A DNA stretch of 64,000 bases from Mucilaginibacter sp. PPCGB 2223 (GTDB taxonomy: Bacteria; Bacteroidota; Bacteroidia; Sphingobacteriales; Sphingobacteriaceae), in the NCBI RefSeq assembly GCF_001705515.1, contig NZ_MDJS01000002.1, positions 186,001-250,000 of the forward strand, given 5' to 3'. A program made the position numbers and the translations under genes. Position 1 is the stretch's first letter, and every line of letters starts with the position of its first letter. Below are positions 37,164 through 46,751 of the stretch, piece after piece. The notes under the pieces are model-generated. The model was not told where the DNA came from. It did not search any database and saw only the letters and a list, made by a program, of their open reading frames with translations.

Positions 37164-38927
37164 ATGAGTCAAAATCAATATTTACCAGCTGGTAGTTACC
37201 AGCTTACCAGTAGCAATATTTCAGTAACCATTAATGCTCAAATTGAGCAAAATGGCAGTTTAGTTAATTGTACCCCTTTAACTTACACCGCACAGCAAAC
37301 CAATACGATAGGCGATATTGCTATCAGTAACGGAGCCCTATCCATTATACCTGGGAACGGATCGGCACCTAACGCCGACAACCAGTTAGGCATTTACGTG
37401 CCAGCGGGCAGTTACCAGGTTAGCGGCCAGAACATCACTATTACGTTAAATGCCGAGTGCGAAACGGCAAGCGGTGATTTGGTGCAATCTGCCCCATTAA
37501 TTTACCCGGCAGTAAATGGTGCTATAGTCACTGATATTTCAAACAATAACGGTAGCCTCGATTTTAATATAACACCTATCGCAACCCAGGGTAAATGTTT
37601 TATCAGCTCATTTGGCAACCGCTTTATGGTGAATGGTGTAGCCTTATCTGCAGATACCGCCATCAACAACACGACCGATCTGCTGGCCGATGTTAACCTG
37701 AACTACATGGCTACGGCCGTTATACCACAACTGGTTTATTTGAATGTCAACACCATCAGGGTTTACCAGGTCGATTCCACCCTGTCGCACGACCGGGTTA
37801 TGCGCCTGCTTGCTACCAATGGCATTTATGTAATGGTTGAACTGGTAACACCCGAAATTTGCGTTAACAGGATGAACCCGGCATATTCATTATCGTTATA
37901 CCAGCGTGGCACACGCGTTATCGATGCCTTTCAGAAATATCATAACACGCTCGCATTTTCGGTAGGCAACGAAGTTATTTTTCCGGGAGAAATGTATACC
38001 CAGCTAAATGATAACGTAGCCGCTACTGTTGCATTAGAAAACTCGTGTGCTGCGGTAATGAAATCCTTCATCAGGGATATGAAAGCTTACATGACGGCTC
38101 AAAATTACCGGGCTGTGCCTGTCGGTATGGCTATGCAGGATGGCCCGCAGGCTTCGTTACCTAACCCCGGGTTGATTGGAACCGATGTTGTTGCTGAATT
38201 TTATGCCAGCGGCGATGAGGCATCAAGGGCCGATTACATCGGCATCAACAGCTACCGTTATGTTAACGGCGGACCAATGCAATCATATGATGGTTTGGCG
38301 CAAGAAGTGCAATTGCTCCCTGTACCGGTATTTCTGACCGAATCAGGAGGGCTTACTTTCCCTACCCCAGGTCAACCGCCACTCACCAGGGATTGGAAAA
38401 TTGTATCCCACGTTTTACAGGCTTCAAATCTGTACAGCCAGTTATCGGGCCAGGTTGCGTTTCAGTTTTTTGAAAAGGGAGCCTATTTCGGTCTTTACAA
38501 CCAGCTTGCGTCGGCACCGCTTACGCAAACTACCTGGGGTGGTGCTCCGAATTTAGCAGCACAGTTTGCGATATGCGAAGGGATATCCCTTCCGCCGCTC
38601 CCGGCTACTGCTATAACCAATCCGCCATCGAATTTCGATCCGGCATTGTTGCCAAACCCGGCTCCTAATATTACCGTTACGGTTAATAATTATGCAACAG
38701 TCGGTCTTGACGTTGTTCAGCTTGGCACTGTTTTAGCCAGTCTGCCCGCCGGTACTGCAGATACGCCCTCGTCGACAAGCGTGAGTGTATGCCAGCAGCT
38801 CGAATTATACATTCTAAATCCAAGCGGTTGGGCTTTATGTTGCGATGTTGCTGTTACAGACCTACAGGATGGGATCGTCATAGATAACAATGTTTCCTGG
38901 GGTGGCAGTTGTAATGTTCTCCCATAA
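37164..38927 (+). CDS. CVNH lectin repeats fused to a GH72 beta-1,3-glucanosyltransferase domain
   Basis: A 587-residue fusion. Residues 6-63 and 78-135 are two similar repeats of cyanovirin-N-homology type (YLPAGSYQLTSSNISV, then GDIAISNGALSI; YVPAGSYQVSGQNITI, then TDISNNNGSLDF), although most CVNH cysteines are missing. Residues about 147-470 match the GH72 catalytic domain of fungal Gas/Gel enzymes: NTIRVYQVDSTLSHDRVM, a proline-asparagine block (TPEICVNRMNPAY), the acid/base E270 in SVGNEV, IRDMKAYMTAQNYRAVPVG, and the nucleophile E393 in VPVFLTESGG. The last 100 residues are beta-rich with a cysteine cluster (WALCCDV). GH72 enzymes cut and rejoin beta-1,3-glucan. No signal peptide is present, so the export route is unknown. 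A mannose- or glucan-binding, fungus-directed role is inference. Confidence 0.85.
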   Translation: MSQNQYLPAGSYQLTSSNISVTINAQIEQNGSLVNCTPLTYTAQQTNTIGDIAISNGALSIIPGNGSAPNADNQLGIYVPAGSYQVSGQNITITLNAECETASGDLVQSAPLIYPAVNGAIVTDISNNNGSLDFNITPIATQGKCFISSFGNRFMVNGVALSADTAINNTTDLLADVNLNYMATAVIPQLVYLNVNTIRVYQVDSTLSHDRVMRLLATNGIYVMVELVTPEICVNRMNPAYSLSLYQRGTRVIDAFQKYHNTLAFSVGNEVIFPGEMYTQLNDNVAATVALENSCAAVMKSFIRDMKAYMTAQNYRAVPVGMAMQDGPQASLPNPGLIGTDVVAEFYASGDEASRADYIGINSYRYVNGGPMQSYDGLAQEVQLLPVPVFLTESGGLTFPTPGQPPLTRDWKIVSHVLQASNLYSQLSGQVAFQFFEKGAYFGLYNQLASAPLTQTTWGGAPNLAAQFAICEGISLPPLPATAITNPPSNFDPALLPNPAPNITVTVNNYATVGLDVVQLGTVLASLPAGTADTPSSTSVSVCQQLELYILNPSGWALCCDVAVTDLQDGIVIDNNVSWGGSCNVLP

Positions 38928-38950
38928 ACATCAGGACGTAATCAATTTTT

Positions 38951-38988
38951 AAGCGCGGGTTTTCTTTACAAAGGAAGATCCCGCGCTT
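38951..38988 (+). terminator. Strong hairpin after the CVNH-GH72 gene
   Basis: Perfect 9-bp arms AAGCGCGGG (38951-38959) and CCCGCGCTT (38980-38988), with further pairing inside (TCTTT and AAAGGA). A run of T precedes it on the plus strand and only a short AT-rich tail follows. It probably ends the accessory transcript before the antiporter gene. Confidence 0.65.
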
Positions 38989-39029
38989 ATCTATATAATA
39001 ATAGCGAGGTATTTATTGTATTTTAGTGC

Positions 39030-40643
39030 ATGCATCACGCCGTCATACAATACTCCTGTTTATTGGTCATTATCCTGTTTGTGGTTATGTTGGCCCAGAA
39101 GATCAGGGTTGCCTATCCCATATTACTCGTGCTGGCAGGTCTGCCGCTGGGTTTTGTGCCATTTTTGCGGGGTATCCAGATAGAACCCGATTTGATTTTT
39201 GTGATTTTTTTACCGCCACTGCTTTACGAAGCTGCCTGGAATACTTCGTGGAAGGATCTTTGGAAATGGCGCCGGGTGATCAGCAGCTTTGCTTTCCCGG
39301 TAGTAATCATCACCTCGTGCGTTGTGGCGTTTGTATCGGCGGCTATTATACCCGGTTTTACTCTCGCTACCGGTTTTTTATTGGGCGGTATCGTTTCGCC
39401 GCCCGACGCCGTATCGGCCAGCGCCATCTTAAAAAATATCAAAGTACCCAAGCGTTTTGTCACTATTGTTGAAGGCGAAAGTTTGCTGAACGATGCATCA
39501 AGTTTGGTGGTATTCCGTTTTGCGTTGGCGGCAGTGCTTACGGGTTCGTTTGTTTTCAAGGCCGCTGCGGTTGATTTTGTACTGGTTATAGTTATGGGCA
39601 TTGCTATCGGCATAGCTGTGGCGCTTGTGTTTTATGCCGTACACCGCTGGCTGCCTACCACCACCAATATGGATGTGGTGCTTACTTTTATTACGCCTTA
39701 TGCCATGTATATGGCAGCCGAAGAGTTCCATTTTTCGGGAGTGCTGGCTGTGGTAAGCGGCGGGCTTTTCCTGTCGGCCCGGCGGCACGAGTTCCTCTCA
39801 TACCGCAGCCGCCTGCAGGGCATTAATGTTTGGGAAGCCGTGGCCTTTATTCTGAACGGCGTGGTTTTTATTTTGATAGGATTGGAGTTCCCGGTTGTGA
39901 TCAACGGCCTGGGTGCCGGCGGCCTGGCACCGGCAGTTACCTATAGCCTGATCATTACCGGGGTATTGATCGTAACACGTTTTGTATCGACGTACGGAGC
40001 TACCATTATTACGATGGTGATGAGCCATATTATTACGGTGGCCGACCCCAGCCCCGGATGGAAAGCGCCTGCTATGCTCGGCTGGACGGGTATGCGGGGC
40101 GTGGTATCGCTGGCAGCTGCTTTGAGTGTACCGTTGATGCTGAACAATGGGCAGCCATTCCCCAACCGCGATATGATATTGTTTATCACCTTTACGGTGA
40201 TACTGGTTACACTGGTGCTGCAGGGTTTAACACTGTCGACGATAGTGAGGTGGATCAACATGCCCGACCCCGATCTCATCCTGACCATTGAACAGCAACG
40301 CCAGCTGGTACGCAAAAAACTGGCACATCTGAGCTTGAAAATATTAGATGAAACCTACAGTGGAGAGGCTAAAACCAATAACATGGTAAAGGGGCTGATA
40401 TTGCGCTACAATGCTGATATGGAATTGCTGAAAGATTGGGATAAAGACGGGCCCGAAGAGCGCGCTGAAGCATATTATAAAGACTACCGCAAAATTATGG
40501 CGCATTTACTGCAGGAGCAACGTGCTTTGTTGCTCGAACTCAATAAAAAAGAGAATATCAGCGATGAATTGGTCAAACATCAATTTGAACTGCTCGACCT
40601 GGAAGAAGAAAAACTCCGGCAGCATTTTGAAGCCGATAATTAG
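39030..40643 (+). CDS. Na+/H+ antiporter, CPA1 (NhaP/YjcE-like) family
   Basis: A 537-residue inner-membrane exchanger that expels Na+ (or K+) for protons. About 12 membrane helices are visible in residues 5-410. The signature segments are FLPPLLYEAAWNTSW, GGIVSPPDAVSASAIL and VEGESLLNDASSLVVF, with the conserved aspartates of the transport site present, and GWTGMRGVVSLAAALSVP in a late helix. The last 120 residues are a charged, helical cytoplasmic tail, typical of the bacterial CPA1 group. It is transcribed alone, with a terminator upstream and the LRR-kinase gene starting about 100 bases later. Confidence 0.95.
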   Translation: MHHAVIQYSCLLVIILFVVMLAQKIRVAYPILLVLAGLPLGFVPFLRGIQIEPDLIFVIFLPPLLYEAAWNTSWKDLWKWRRVISSFAFPVVIITSCVVAFVSAAIIPGFTLATGFLLGGIVSPPDAVSASAILKNIKVPKRFVTIVEGESLLNDASSLVVFRFALAAVLTGSFVFKAAAVDFVLVIVMGIAIGIAVALVFYAVHRWLPTTTNMDVVLTFITPYAMYMAAEEFHFSGVLAVVSGGLFLSARRHEFLSYRSRLQGINVWEAVAFILNGVVFILIGLEFPVVINGLGAGGLAPAVTYSLIITGVLIVTRFVSTYGATIITMVMSHIITVADPSPGWKAPAMLGWTGMRGVVSLAAALSVPLMLNNGQPFPNRDMILFITFTVILVTLVLQGLTLSTIVRWINMPDPDLILTIEQQRQLVRKKLAHLSLKILDETYSGEAKTNNMVKGLILRYNADMELLKDWDKDGPEERAEAYYKDYRKIMAHLLQEQRALLLELNKKENISDELVKHQFELLDLEEEKLRQHFEADN

Positions 40644-40745
40644 ATGTTCAGCAATGCAGATGATGTTTTTTCGGCATCAAAAAAAAGAATGTCCTGTTTA
40701 TAACTACCGGTGCTCTCTGCAAATTTGTTATTTTGGCGGCAAGCT

Positions 40746-42035
40746 ATGCAAACTTTACAACAACTGCGCGAAGGGAAATACCAGGGCGCTACATCACTTA
40801 AACTTTCGGAAAGGCTGACTGAATTTCCGCGCGAGATATTCGAACTGGCCGCTACGCTCGAGATACTCGACTTGTCGCGCAACCAATTGAACTCCTTGCC
40901 GGGCGACCTGGGCCGTCTCAAAAGATTGAAGATACTGTTCTGCTCAGAGAACTTATTTACCAAACTTCCTGAAGTTCTGGCTGACCTGCCAAGCCTGGAT
41001 ATCGTGGGCTTTAAATCGAACCTGATCAGTGAGATACCGGCCAGAGCGCTTAATCCCAATATTCGCTGGCTGATACTTACCAATAACCGCATCGAAGAAA
41101 TACCTGCCGAAATAGGTAATTGCCACCGGATGCAAAAGCTGATGCTTGCCGGGAATAGGCTTACGAGCCTGCCCGAAGAATTGAGCCGGTGTCGGAATCT
41201 ATCGTTACTGCGCATAGCGGCCAACCGTTTAACAGGCTTGCCGGTCTGGCTGCTTGATATGCCTAAATTATCCTGGCTGGCATTTTCGGGTAACTTGTTT
41301 AACATAAAGCCACAGGCCGAGGCGATCGGATTTATCAGCTGGGATGCTTTGCAAATAGATAAGCAATTGGGCGAAGGTGCTTCGGGTATCATCTCCAAAG
41401 CCAAAATGGGCGATGACGAGATTGCGGTAAAGATATTCAAAGGCGCTGTAACCAGCGATGGTTTGCCCGAGGATGAGATGCATGCTTATATTGTTGCGGG
41501 TGCGCACCCGGGCCTGGTACAGCTGCGTGGGCAGATTGCCGGGCATCCCGAGGATAAGAAGGGTTTGGTTATGGAATTAATACCGCAGCGTTTTTTCAAT
41601 TTAGGCATTACCCCGAGTTTTGAAAGCTGTACGCGCGATGTTTTTGATAAAGATTTGAAAATTTCAGCCGGCCAGGCATTGAAGATTGCGGGTACGATTG
41701 CTTCGCTGGTGGCACATCTGCACAGCAAAGGCATTATGCATGCCGACCTGTATGCGCACAATACACTGATAGATGATGAAGGCAATACGCTTTTCGGTGA
41801 TTTTGGCGCCGCTTGTTTTTATGACAGGCAGGATACCAGGATGGCGCAGGCCCTCGAACGGCTTGAAGTAAGCGCTTTTGGCCACTTATTGGATGATTTG
41901 ATCTGCTTATGTACCGATCCCGGACATGCAGCATTGAAAAGGCTGCGTGAGTTGAGTGATATCTGTGTTGATCCGGAAGTTGCTGCAAGGCCGGATTTTA
42001 GTTGGTTGGACAGTGAGATCGCTTTGCTTAGCTGA
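40746..42035 (+). CDS. Leucine-rich-repeat Ser/Thr protein kinase
   Basis: A 429-residue cytoplasmic protein that joins an LRR domain to a eukaryote-like kinase. I chose the ATG at 40746 (MQTLQQLREG); a GTG at 40710 adds 12 unlikely residues. Residues about 15-190 carry roughly seven repeats of the form LEILDLSRNQLNSLPGDL and IRWLILTNNRIEEIPAEI. The kinase domain from about 200 has the glycine loop LGEGASGI, the ATP-anchoring lysine in IAVKIF, the catalytic loop HADLYAHN (Asp and Asn kept, Arg of HRD replaced by Ala) and FGDFGAA. The HAD variant means a non-RD kinase, likely active without loop phosphorylation. Its substrate is unknown. No operon partner is evident. Confidence 0.9.
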   Translation: MQTLQQLREGKYQGATSLKLSERLTEFPREIFELAATLEILDLSRNQLNSLPGDLGRLKRLKILFCSENLFTKLPEVLADLPSLDIVGFKSNLISEIPARALNPNIRWLILTNNRIEEIPAEIGNCHRMQKLMLAGNRLTSLPEELSRCRNLSLLRIAANRLTGLPVWLLDMPKLSWLAFSGNLFNIKPQAEAIGFISWDALQIDKQLGEGASGIISKAKMGDDEIAVKIFKGAVTSDGLPEDEMHAYIVAGAHPGLVQLRGQIAGHPEDKKGLVMELIPQRFFNLGITPSFESCTRDVFDKDLKISAGQALKIAGTIASLVAHLHSKGIMHADLYAHNTLIDDEGNTLFGDFGAACFYDRQDTRMAQALERLEVSAFGHLLDDLICLCTDPGHAALKRLRELSDICVDPEVAARPDFSWLDSEIALLS

Positions 42036-42053
42036 AGACAGGAAGCTCAAAAC

Positions 42054-42208
42054 AAAAACCGTGTCATTTCGAAAGAGCGGGGGAAGGAACGCGTGGTTGC
42101 GCGACTGAGAAATCTTCTGCGATTAGTAAGGTGTTGTGCATTTCGAAGAAGATTTCTCCTCACACCTGCGCGCAGCCCATCTCTGTTCGTCGAAATGACA
42201 TGGTTTTT
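42054..42208. repeat. Hairpin repeat, family B
   Basis: A palindromic element between the LRR-kinase and the NtrC-type regulator gene. The outer arms (42054-42073 and 42190-42208) share AAAACC, then TGTCATTTCGA, with one mismatch. The inner arms are a perfect 12-bp inverted repeat, GAGAAATCTTCT (42107-42118) and AGAAGATTTCTC (42147-42158). The layout mirrors family A (GTCATT-C/G-GA outside, GAGA-containing arms inside), although the sequence differs. It may also terminate the convergent transcripts on either side. Confidence 0.8.
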
Positions 42209-42220
42209 AGTTTTACTCCA

Positions 42221-43567
<1,347 letters not shown>

Positions 43568-43576
43568 GCGGGCTGT

Positions 43577-43756
43577 TTATCTTTTTCGGGCGCTAAGCCT
43601 CTGGTTTTTATCTTCGTCTTTATTGTGGATATCGCCGCCCTCATCTACAACAAGATCAGAAACTTCATGGTCGTCAATCCCGATCTTTCTTTTTTGAGGC
43701 ACCAGCGGTACAATAATAAAGGCCAATATAGCAGCAATCTTTAACAAGATAAGCAT
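43577..43756 (-). CDS. Small membrane protein of 59 residues between kinase and regulator
   Basis: An ATG at 43756 opens a 59-codon frame ending with TAA at 43577. It has one N-terminal membrane helix (KIAAILAFIIVPLVP), then a basic patch (QKRKIG) and a charged, acidic tail (DDHEVSDLVVDEGGD) ending in SARKR. Gaps of 32 bases to the kinase and 9 bases to the regulator fit a genuine operon gene. No family is recognised. A modulator of the kinase is possible. Confidence 0.6.
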   Translation of the reverse strand: MLILLKIAAILAFIIVPLVPQKRKIGIDDHEVSDLVVDEGGDIHNKDEDKNQRLSARKR

Positions 43757-43788
43757 ATTGATTTGATTTAAATGTAAACTGACTTAAC

Positions 43789-45501
43789 CTAACCCACAGG
43801 TAACAGGAAATAGAATTTGCTGCCATCGCCAATCTCGCTCTCCACATTAATGCTGCCACCCTGCGCTTCTATAAAATCTTTGGCAATAGCCAGCCCGAGC
43901 CCCGTCCCGGTTTTATCGGGGCTGCCGCCCGGAACTTTAAAATACCGCTCAAATATGCGCGACAGGTATCGGGCGTCGATGCCCTGGCCATGATCCTTAA
44001 CCGAAAACTGTATGCTGTTATTCGAAGCCCGCTGAACGGAGACTTTGACAGTCGATTTTTCGGGACTGTATTTGATGGCGTTCGACAGCAGGTTGAGCAG
44101 CACCCAGGTCGATTTATCCAGGTCGGCCCTGACCGTGGGCAACGTATCGGGGCAGTCAACCTGTATGCTGATATTTTTCTGATCGGCGATAAATCTGATA
44201 GCCTGCACAGCATAATTTACAATATTTTGCGGGTGCGTGCTGCCAAAGTTCAGTTGGATCTTGCCCGTTTCGATCTGGGCCATATCCAGCAGTTCGCCCG
44301 TGATCTGTAACAGGCGGCGGGCATCGTCCTCAATGTTTTGCAACAACTGTTTCTGCTCGGCGTTAATGGCGCCTATACGGTCGTCTTCCAATAATTTCAG
44401 GCTCATTTTGATAGCCGATATCGGTGTTTTCAGTTCATGCGAGATTGTAGCTATAAAATTGGTTTTAGCTTCGTCGAGTTGCTGAAACTCGGTGATGTTT
44501 TTCAGGATGATCACCTTGCCGGTACTGGTGTTCTCGTTAACCACATCCAGTACCTCGCGGGTAAAATAGCTTTCGCGGTTATCGGCAAATATCTTCATGC
44601 GCGTCTGGTCGGCGTGCAGGATGTTGCGCAGCAGGTCGTTCTCCAGCGCAATATCGGGGGCGTACTCACCTACCAGTTTTTCTTCGGATATGCCCATCAA
44701 ATTGCAGGCAACCTTGTTAACAAACACAATGAACATTTTATCATCCAAACCGATAATGGCATCGTGCATGGAGTTAATGATGGTTTCGATCCGTTTTTTT
44801 TCGAGCAGGATACTGGCCAGGCTGCTGTTCTCGTAAATATCCAGTTGCCGTGCCATCTGGTTAAAAGCATCTGCCAGTTCGCCAAACTCGTCTTTCGCCG
44901 AAAACGCGATGCGTTTCTTATAATCTTTGCCAGCTATTGCCTTGATGCCCTGTGTCAGTTCGGCAATGGGGTTGGCGATATAACCCGGAAAGTTGATCAT
45001 AAAGGTAAAGGCGATTAAGAAGCATAGCGAACCGATGAACGATACGATAATGACTGCGGTATTGGCGGTATTGGCCGCTGTTTTATCCTTACGCTCAATG
45101 GCTGCCATATTGAGCTGCATTATACCATACAGCAGATTCTTCATCGTATTGCTATAGGTTGATGTTGGCTCGTGACGGCTGAGTGCGGTTTTATAACGCT
45201 CAAAATTTAAACGCAGGTCGCCCGTCAGTTCACGTTCGCCGCGTTCAGTGATATTATGTTCCTGGGCAATCAGGTTTTTTTCAATGATGGCAGTTTGTGT
45301 CGCGACTGTGTAAGTCCGGTTAGCGTTATCAAGTGCCTCGCTGATATTTTTGGTGTAAATTAAAGTTCGGTAATTGTCCTTCAAAATATCTTTCGAATCG
45401 GCCGAAAGGCGGTTCAGATAGTAGGCGGCGAGGCCGGCTGCTATAAGCGCCATCAAAAACAAAAAGGTTATGCCGGCGCGTAGTTTATTTTTAATGCTCA
45501 T
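43789..45501 (-). CDS. Membrane sensor histidine kinase of the kdp operon
   Basis: A 570-residue inner-membrane kinase. Two membrane helices, near residues 10-27 and 145-170, flank a helical periplasmic domain of the four-helix-bundle type. Next come a HAMP linker (IANPIAELTQGI, DEFGELADAFNQMARQL), a PAS domain (IETIINSMHDAIIGLDD), a HisKA domain with the phospho-acceptor in FIATISHELKTPISAIKMS, and the ATPase domain (NLLSNAIKYSPEKS, DHGQGI, GTGLGLAIAKDFI). It lies two bases after the truncated KdpD and just upstream of the NtrC-type regulator. It presumably phosphorylates that regulator in response to the KdpD sensor domain or to envelope cues. Confidence 0.93.
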   Translation of the reverse strand: MSIKNKLRAGITFLFLMALIAAGLAAYYLNRLSADSKDILKDNYRTLIYTKNISEALDNANRTYTVATQTAIIEKNLIAQEHNITERGERELTGDLRLNFERYKTALSRHEPTSTYSNTMKNLLYGIMQLNMAAIERKDKTAANTANTAVIIVSFIGSLCFLIAFTFMINFPGYIANPIAELTQGIKAIAGKDYKKRIAFSAKDEFGELADAFNQMARQLDIYENSSLASILLEKKRIETIINSMHDAIIGLDDKMFIVFVNKVACNLMGISEEKLVGEYAPDIALENDLLRNILHADQTRMKIFADNRESYFTREVLDVVNENTSTGKVIILKNITEFQQLDEAKTNFIATISHELKTPISAIKMSLKLLEDDRIGAINAEQKQLLQNIEDDARRLLQITGELLDMAQIETGKIQLNFGSTHPQNIVNYAVQAIRFIADQKNISIQVDCPDTLPTVRADLDKSTWVLLNLLSNAIKYSPEKSTVKVSVQRASNNSIQFSVKDHGQGIDARYLSRIFERYFKVPGGSPDKTGTGLGLAIAKDFIEAQGGSINVESEIGDGSKFYFLLPVG

Positions 45502-45503
45502 AG

Positions 45504-46628
45504 TCAGGATAGTATTAAAAGGTCGATATTGGTTTTGCTCATTTTATTAAGCAGTTGTGTAAACACCGCGGTTTTAAGTACCAGCTGGTAAAACTTAAAA
45601 TGCGGCTTGCCGATACAAATAGTCGTTATCTCATATTGCTCGGCCGTTTCCCAAATAGCCTTTGCAATATTATTGGTTTTTACCTTAATAACTTCGGCAC
45701 CCAATTCGGTCGCCAGTTTCAGGTTGTTGATAAGGAAGCGTTGTGCCGATAGCCGGATATTATCGCTGTTCTCGCTACTGGTCTGCACGTACATCACGTA
45801 CCATTTGGAGCGGTAGTACGATGCCAGCCTGGCCGTTTTGCGGATGATGATCTTGGCCGAATCCTCGTTAGTGCTGATGCAGGCCAAAAATATCTCGGGC
45901 CGCAACTTGATGGTTTTGGGTATCTCGGTATCGATTTTGCGCTCCAGCTGATGAGCAACTTCTTTCAAAGCCAGCTCACGCAGTTGCAAAATACGGTCGG
46001 TCTGGAAAAAGTTATTCAGCGCGGTGGGTATTTTTTTTTCGTCGTATATCTTGCCTTCTTTCAGCCGGTCTATCAGCTCATCGGCAGTCAAATCGATGTT
46101 CACTACCTCGTCGGCCAATTGCAGCATCTTATCGGGGATGCGTTCGCGGATTGCTGTTCCGGTTATCTTCTCAACCTCTTCGTTCAGGCTTTCGAGGTGC
46201 TGGATGTTTACGGCGCTGATCACGTTAATGCCCGCGTTAAGGATATCTACCACATCCTGCCAGCGTTTCTCATTCTTGCTGCCTTCGATATTGCTGTGCG
46301 CAAGCTCGTCAACCACCACCACCTCGGGCCTCAGGTTGATCACGGCCTGGCAATCCATCTCCTCCAGTTCCTTGCCTTTGTAAAACAGTTTACGGCGCGG
46401 GATGACAGGCAATCCTTCTAACAGGGCGACGGTTTCCCGGCGATTATGGGTTTCGATATAACCGATCTTTACGTCGATGCCATTGCGCAACAAGGCCTGG
46501 GCCTCCTGCAGCATCCGGTATGTTTTACCTACGCCAGCGCTCATGCCGATATATATCTTGAACTTTCCCCGCCTCGATCGCTTGATCAGTTCGAGAAAAT
46601 GCTCTCCCGATTGCTCTTTTTCATCCAT
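45504..46628 (-). CDS. kdpD: KdpD sensor domain without kinase
   Basis: A 374-residue cytoplasmic protein equal to the N-terminal part of KdpD. It has the KdpD domain with Walker A GMSAGVGKT and Walker B VVVDELAHSN, and then a universal-stress-protein-like domain from about residue 245 (IFLACISTNEDSAKIIIRKTARLA). The four membrane helices, GAF and kinase domains of full-length KdpD (about 890 residues in E. coli) are absent. The ORF stops cleanly, without remnants. A complete kinase follows after two bases, so sensing and catalysis appear to be split across two proteins. A repeat element occupies the gap upstream, after kdpC. Confidence 0.92.
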   Translation of the reverse strand: MDEKEQSGEHFLELIKRSRRGKFKIYIGMSAGVGKTYRMLQEAQALLRNGIDVKIGYIETHNRRETVALLEGLPVIPRRKLFYKGKELEEMDCQAVINLRPEVVVVDELAHSNIEGSKNEKRWQDVVDILNAGINVISAVNIQHLESLNEEVEKITGTAIRERIPDKMLQLADEVVNIDLTADELIDRLKEGKIYDEKKIPTALNNFFQTDRILQLRELALKEVAHQLERKIDTEIPKTIKLRPEIFLACISTNEDSAKIIIRKTARLASYYRSKWYVMYVQTSSENSDNIRLSAQRFLINNLKLATELGAEVIKVKTNNIAKAIWETAEQYEITTICIGKPHFKFYQLVLKTAVFTQLLNKMSKTNIDLLILS

Positions 46629-46645
46629 TTGGATATTTCTCTAAA

Positions 46646-46745
46646 GCGTCATTGCGAACGACAGTGAAGTAATCTCTACATAGGACGATCGATACATTCA
46701 ATCGGATCTGCATTCGTAGAGATTGCTTCGTGCCTCGCAATGACG
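46646..46745. repeat. Hairpin repeat, family A, copy 2, inside the kdp operon
   Basis: It fills the gap between kdpC and kdpD. The outer arms are CGTCATTGCGA (46648-46658) and TCGCAATGACG (46735-46745). The inner arms are AATCTCTAC and GTAGAGATT. A segment here, AATCTCTACATAGGACGATC, is the reverse complement of part of the copy at 23146-23270 (one mismatch), so this copy is in the opposite orientation. Confidence 0.82.
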
Positions 46746-46751
46746 TGATGG

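Noticed and set aside
45504..46628. KdpD read as a broken pseudogene
   Set aside because: The ORF ends cleanly after two complete domains, has intact Walker motifs and is followed two bases later by an intact kinase; a split arrangement is more likely than decay.
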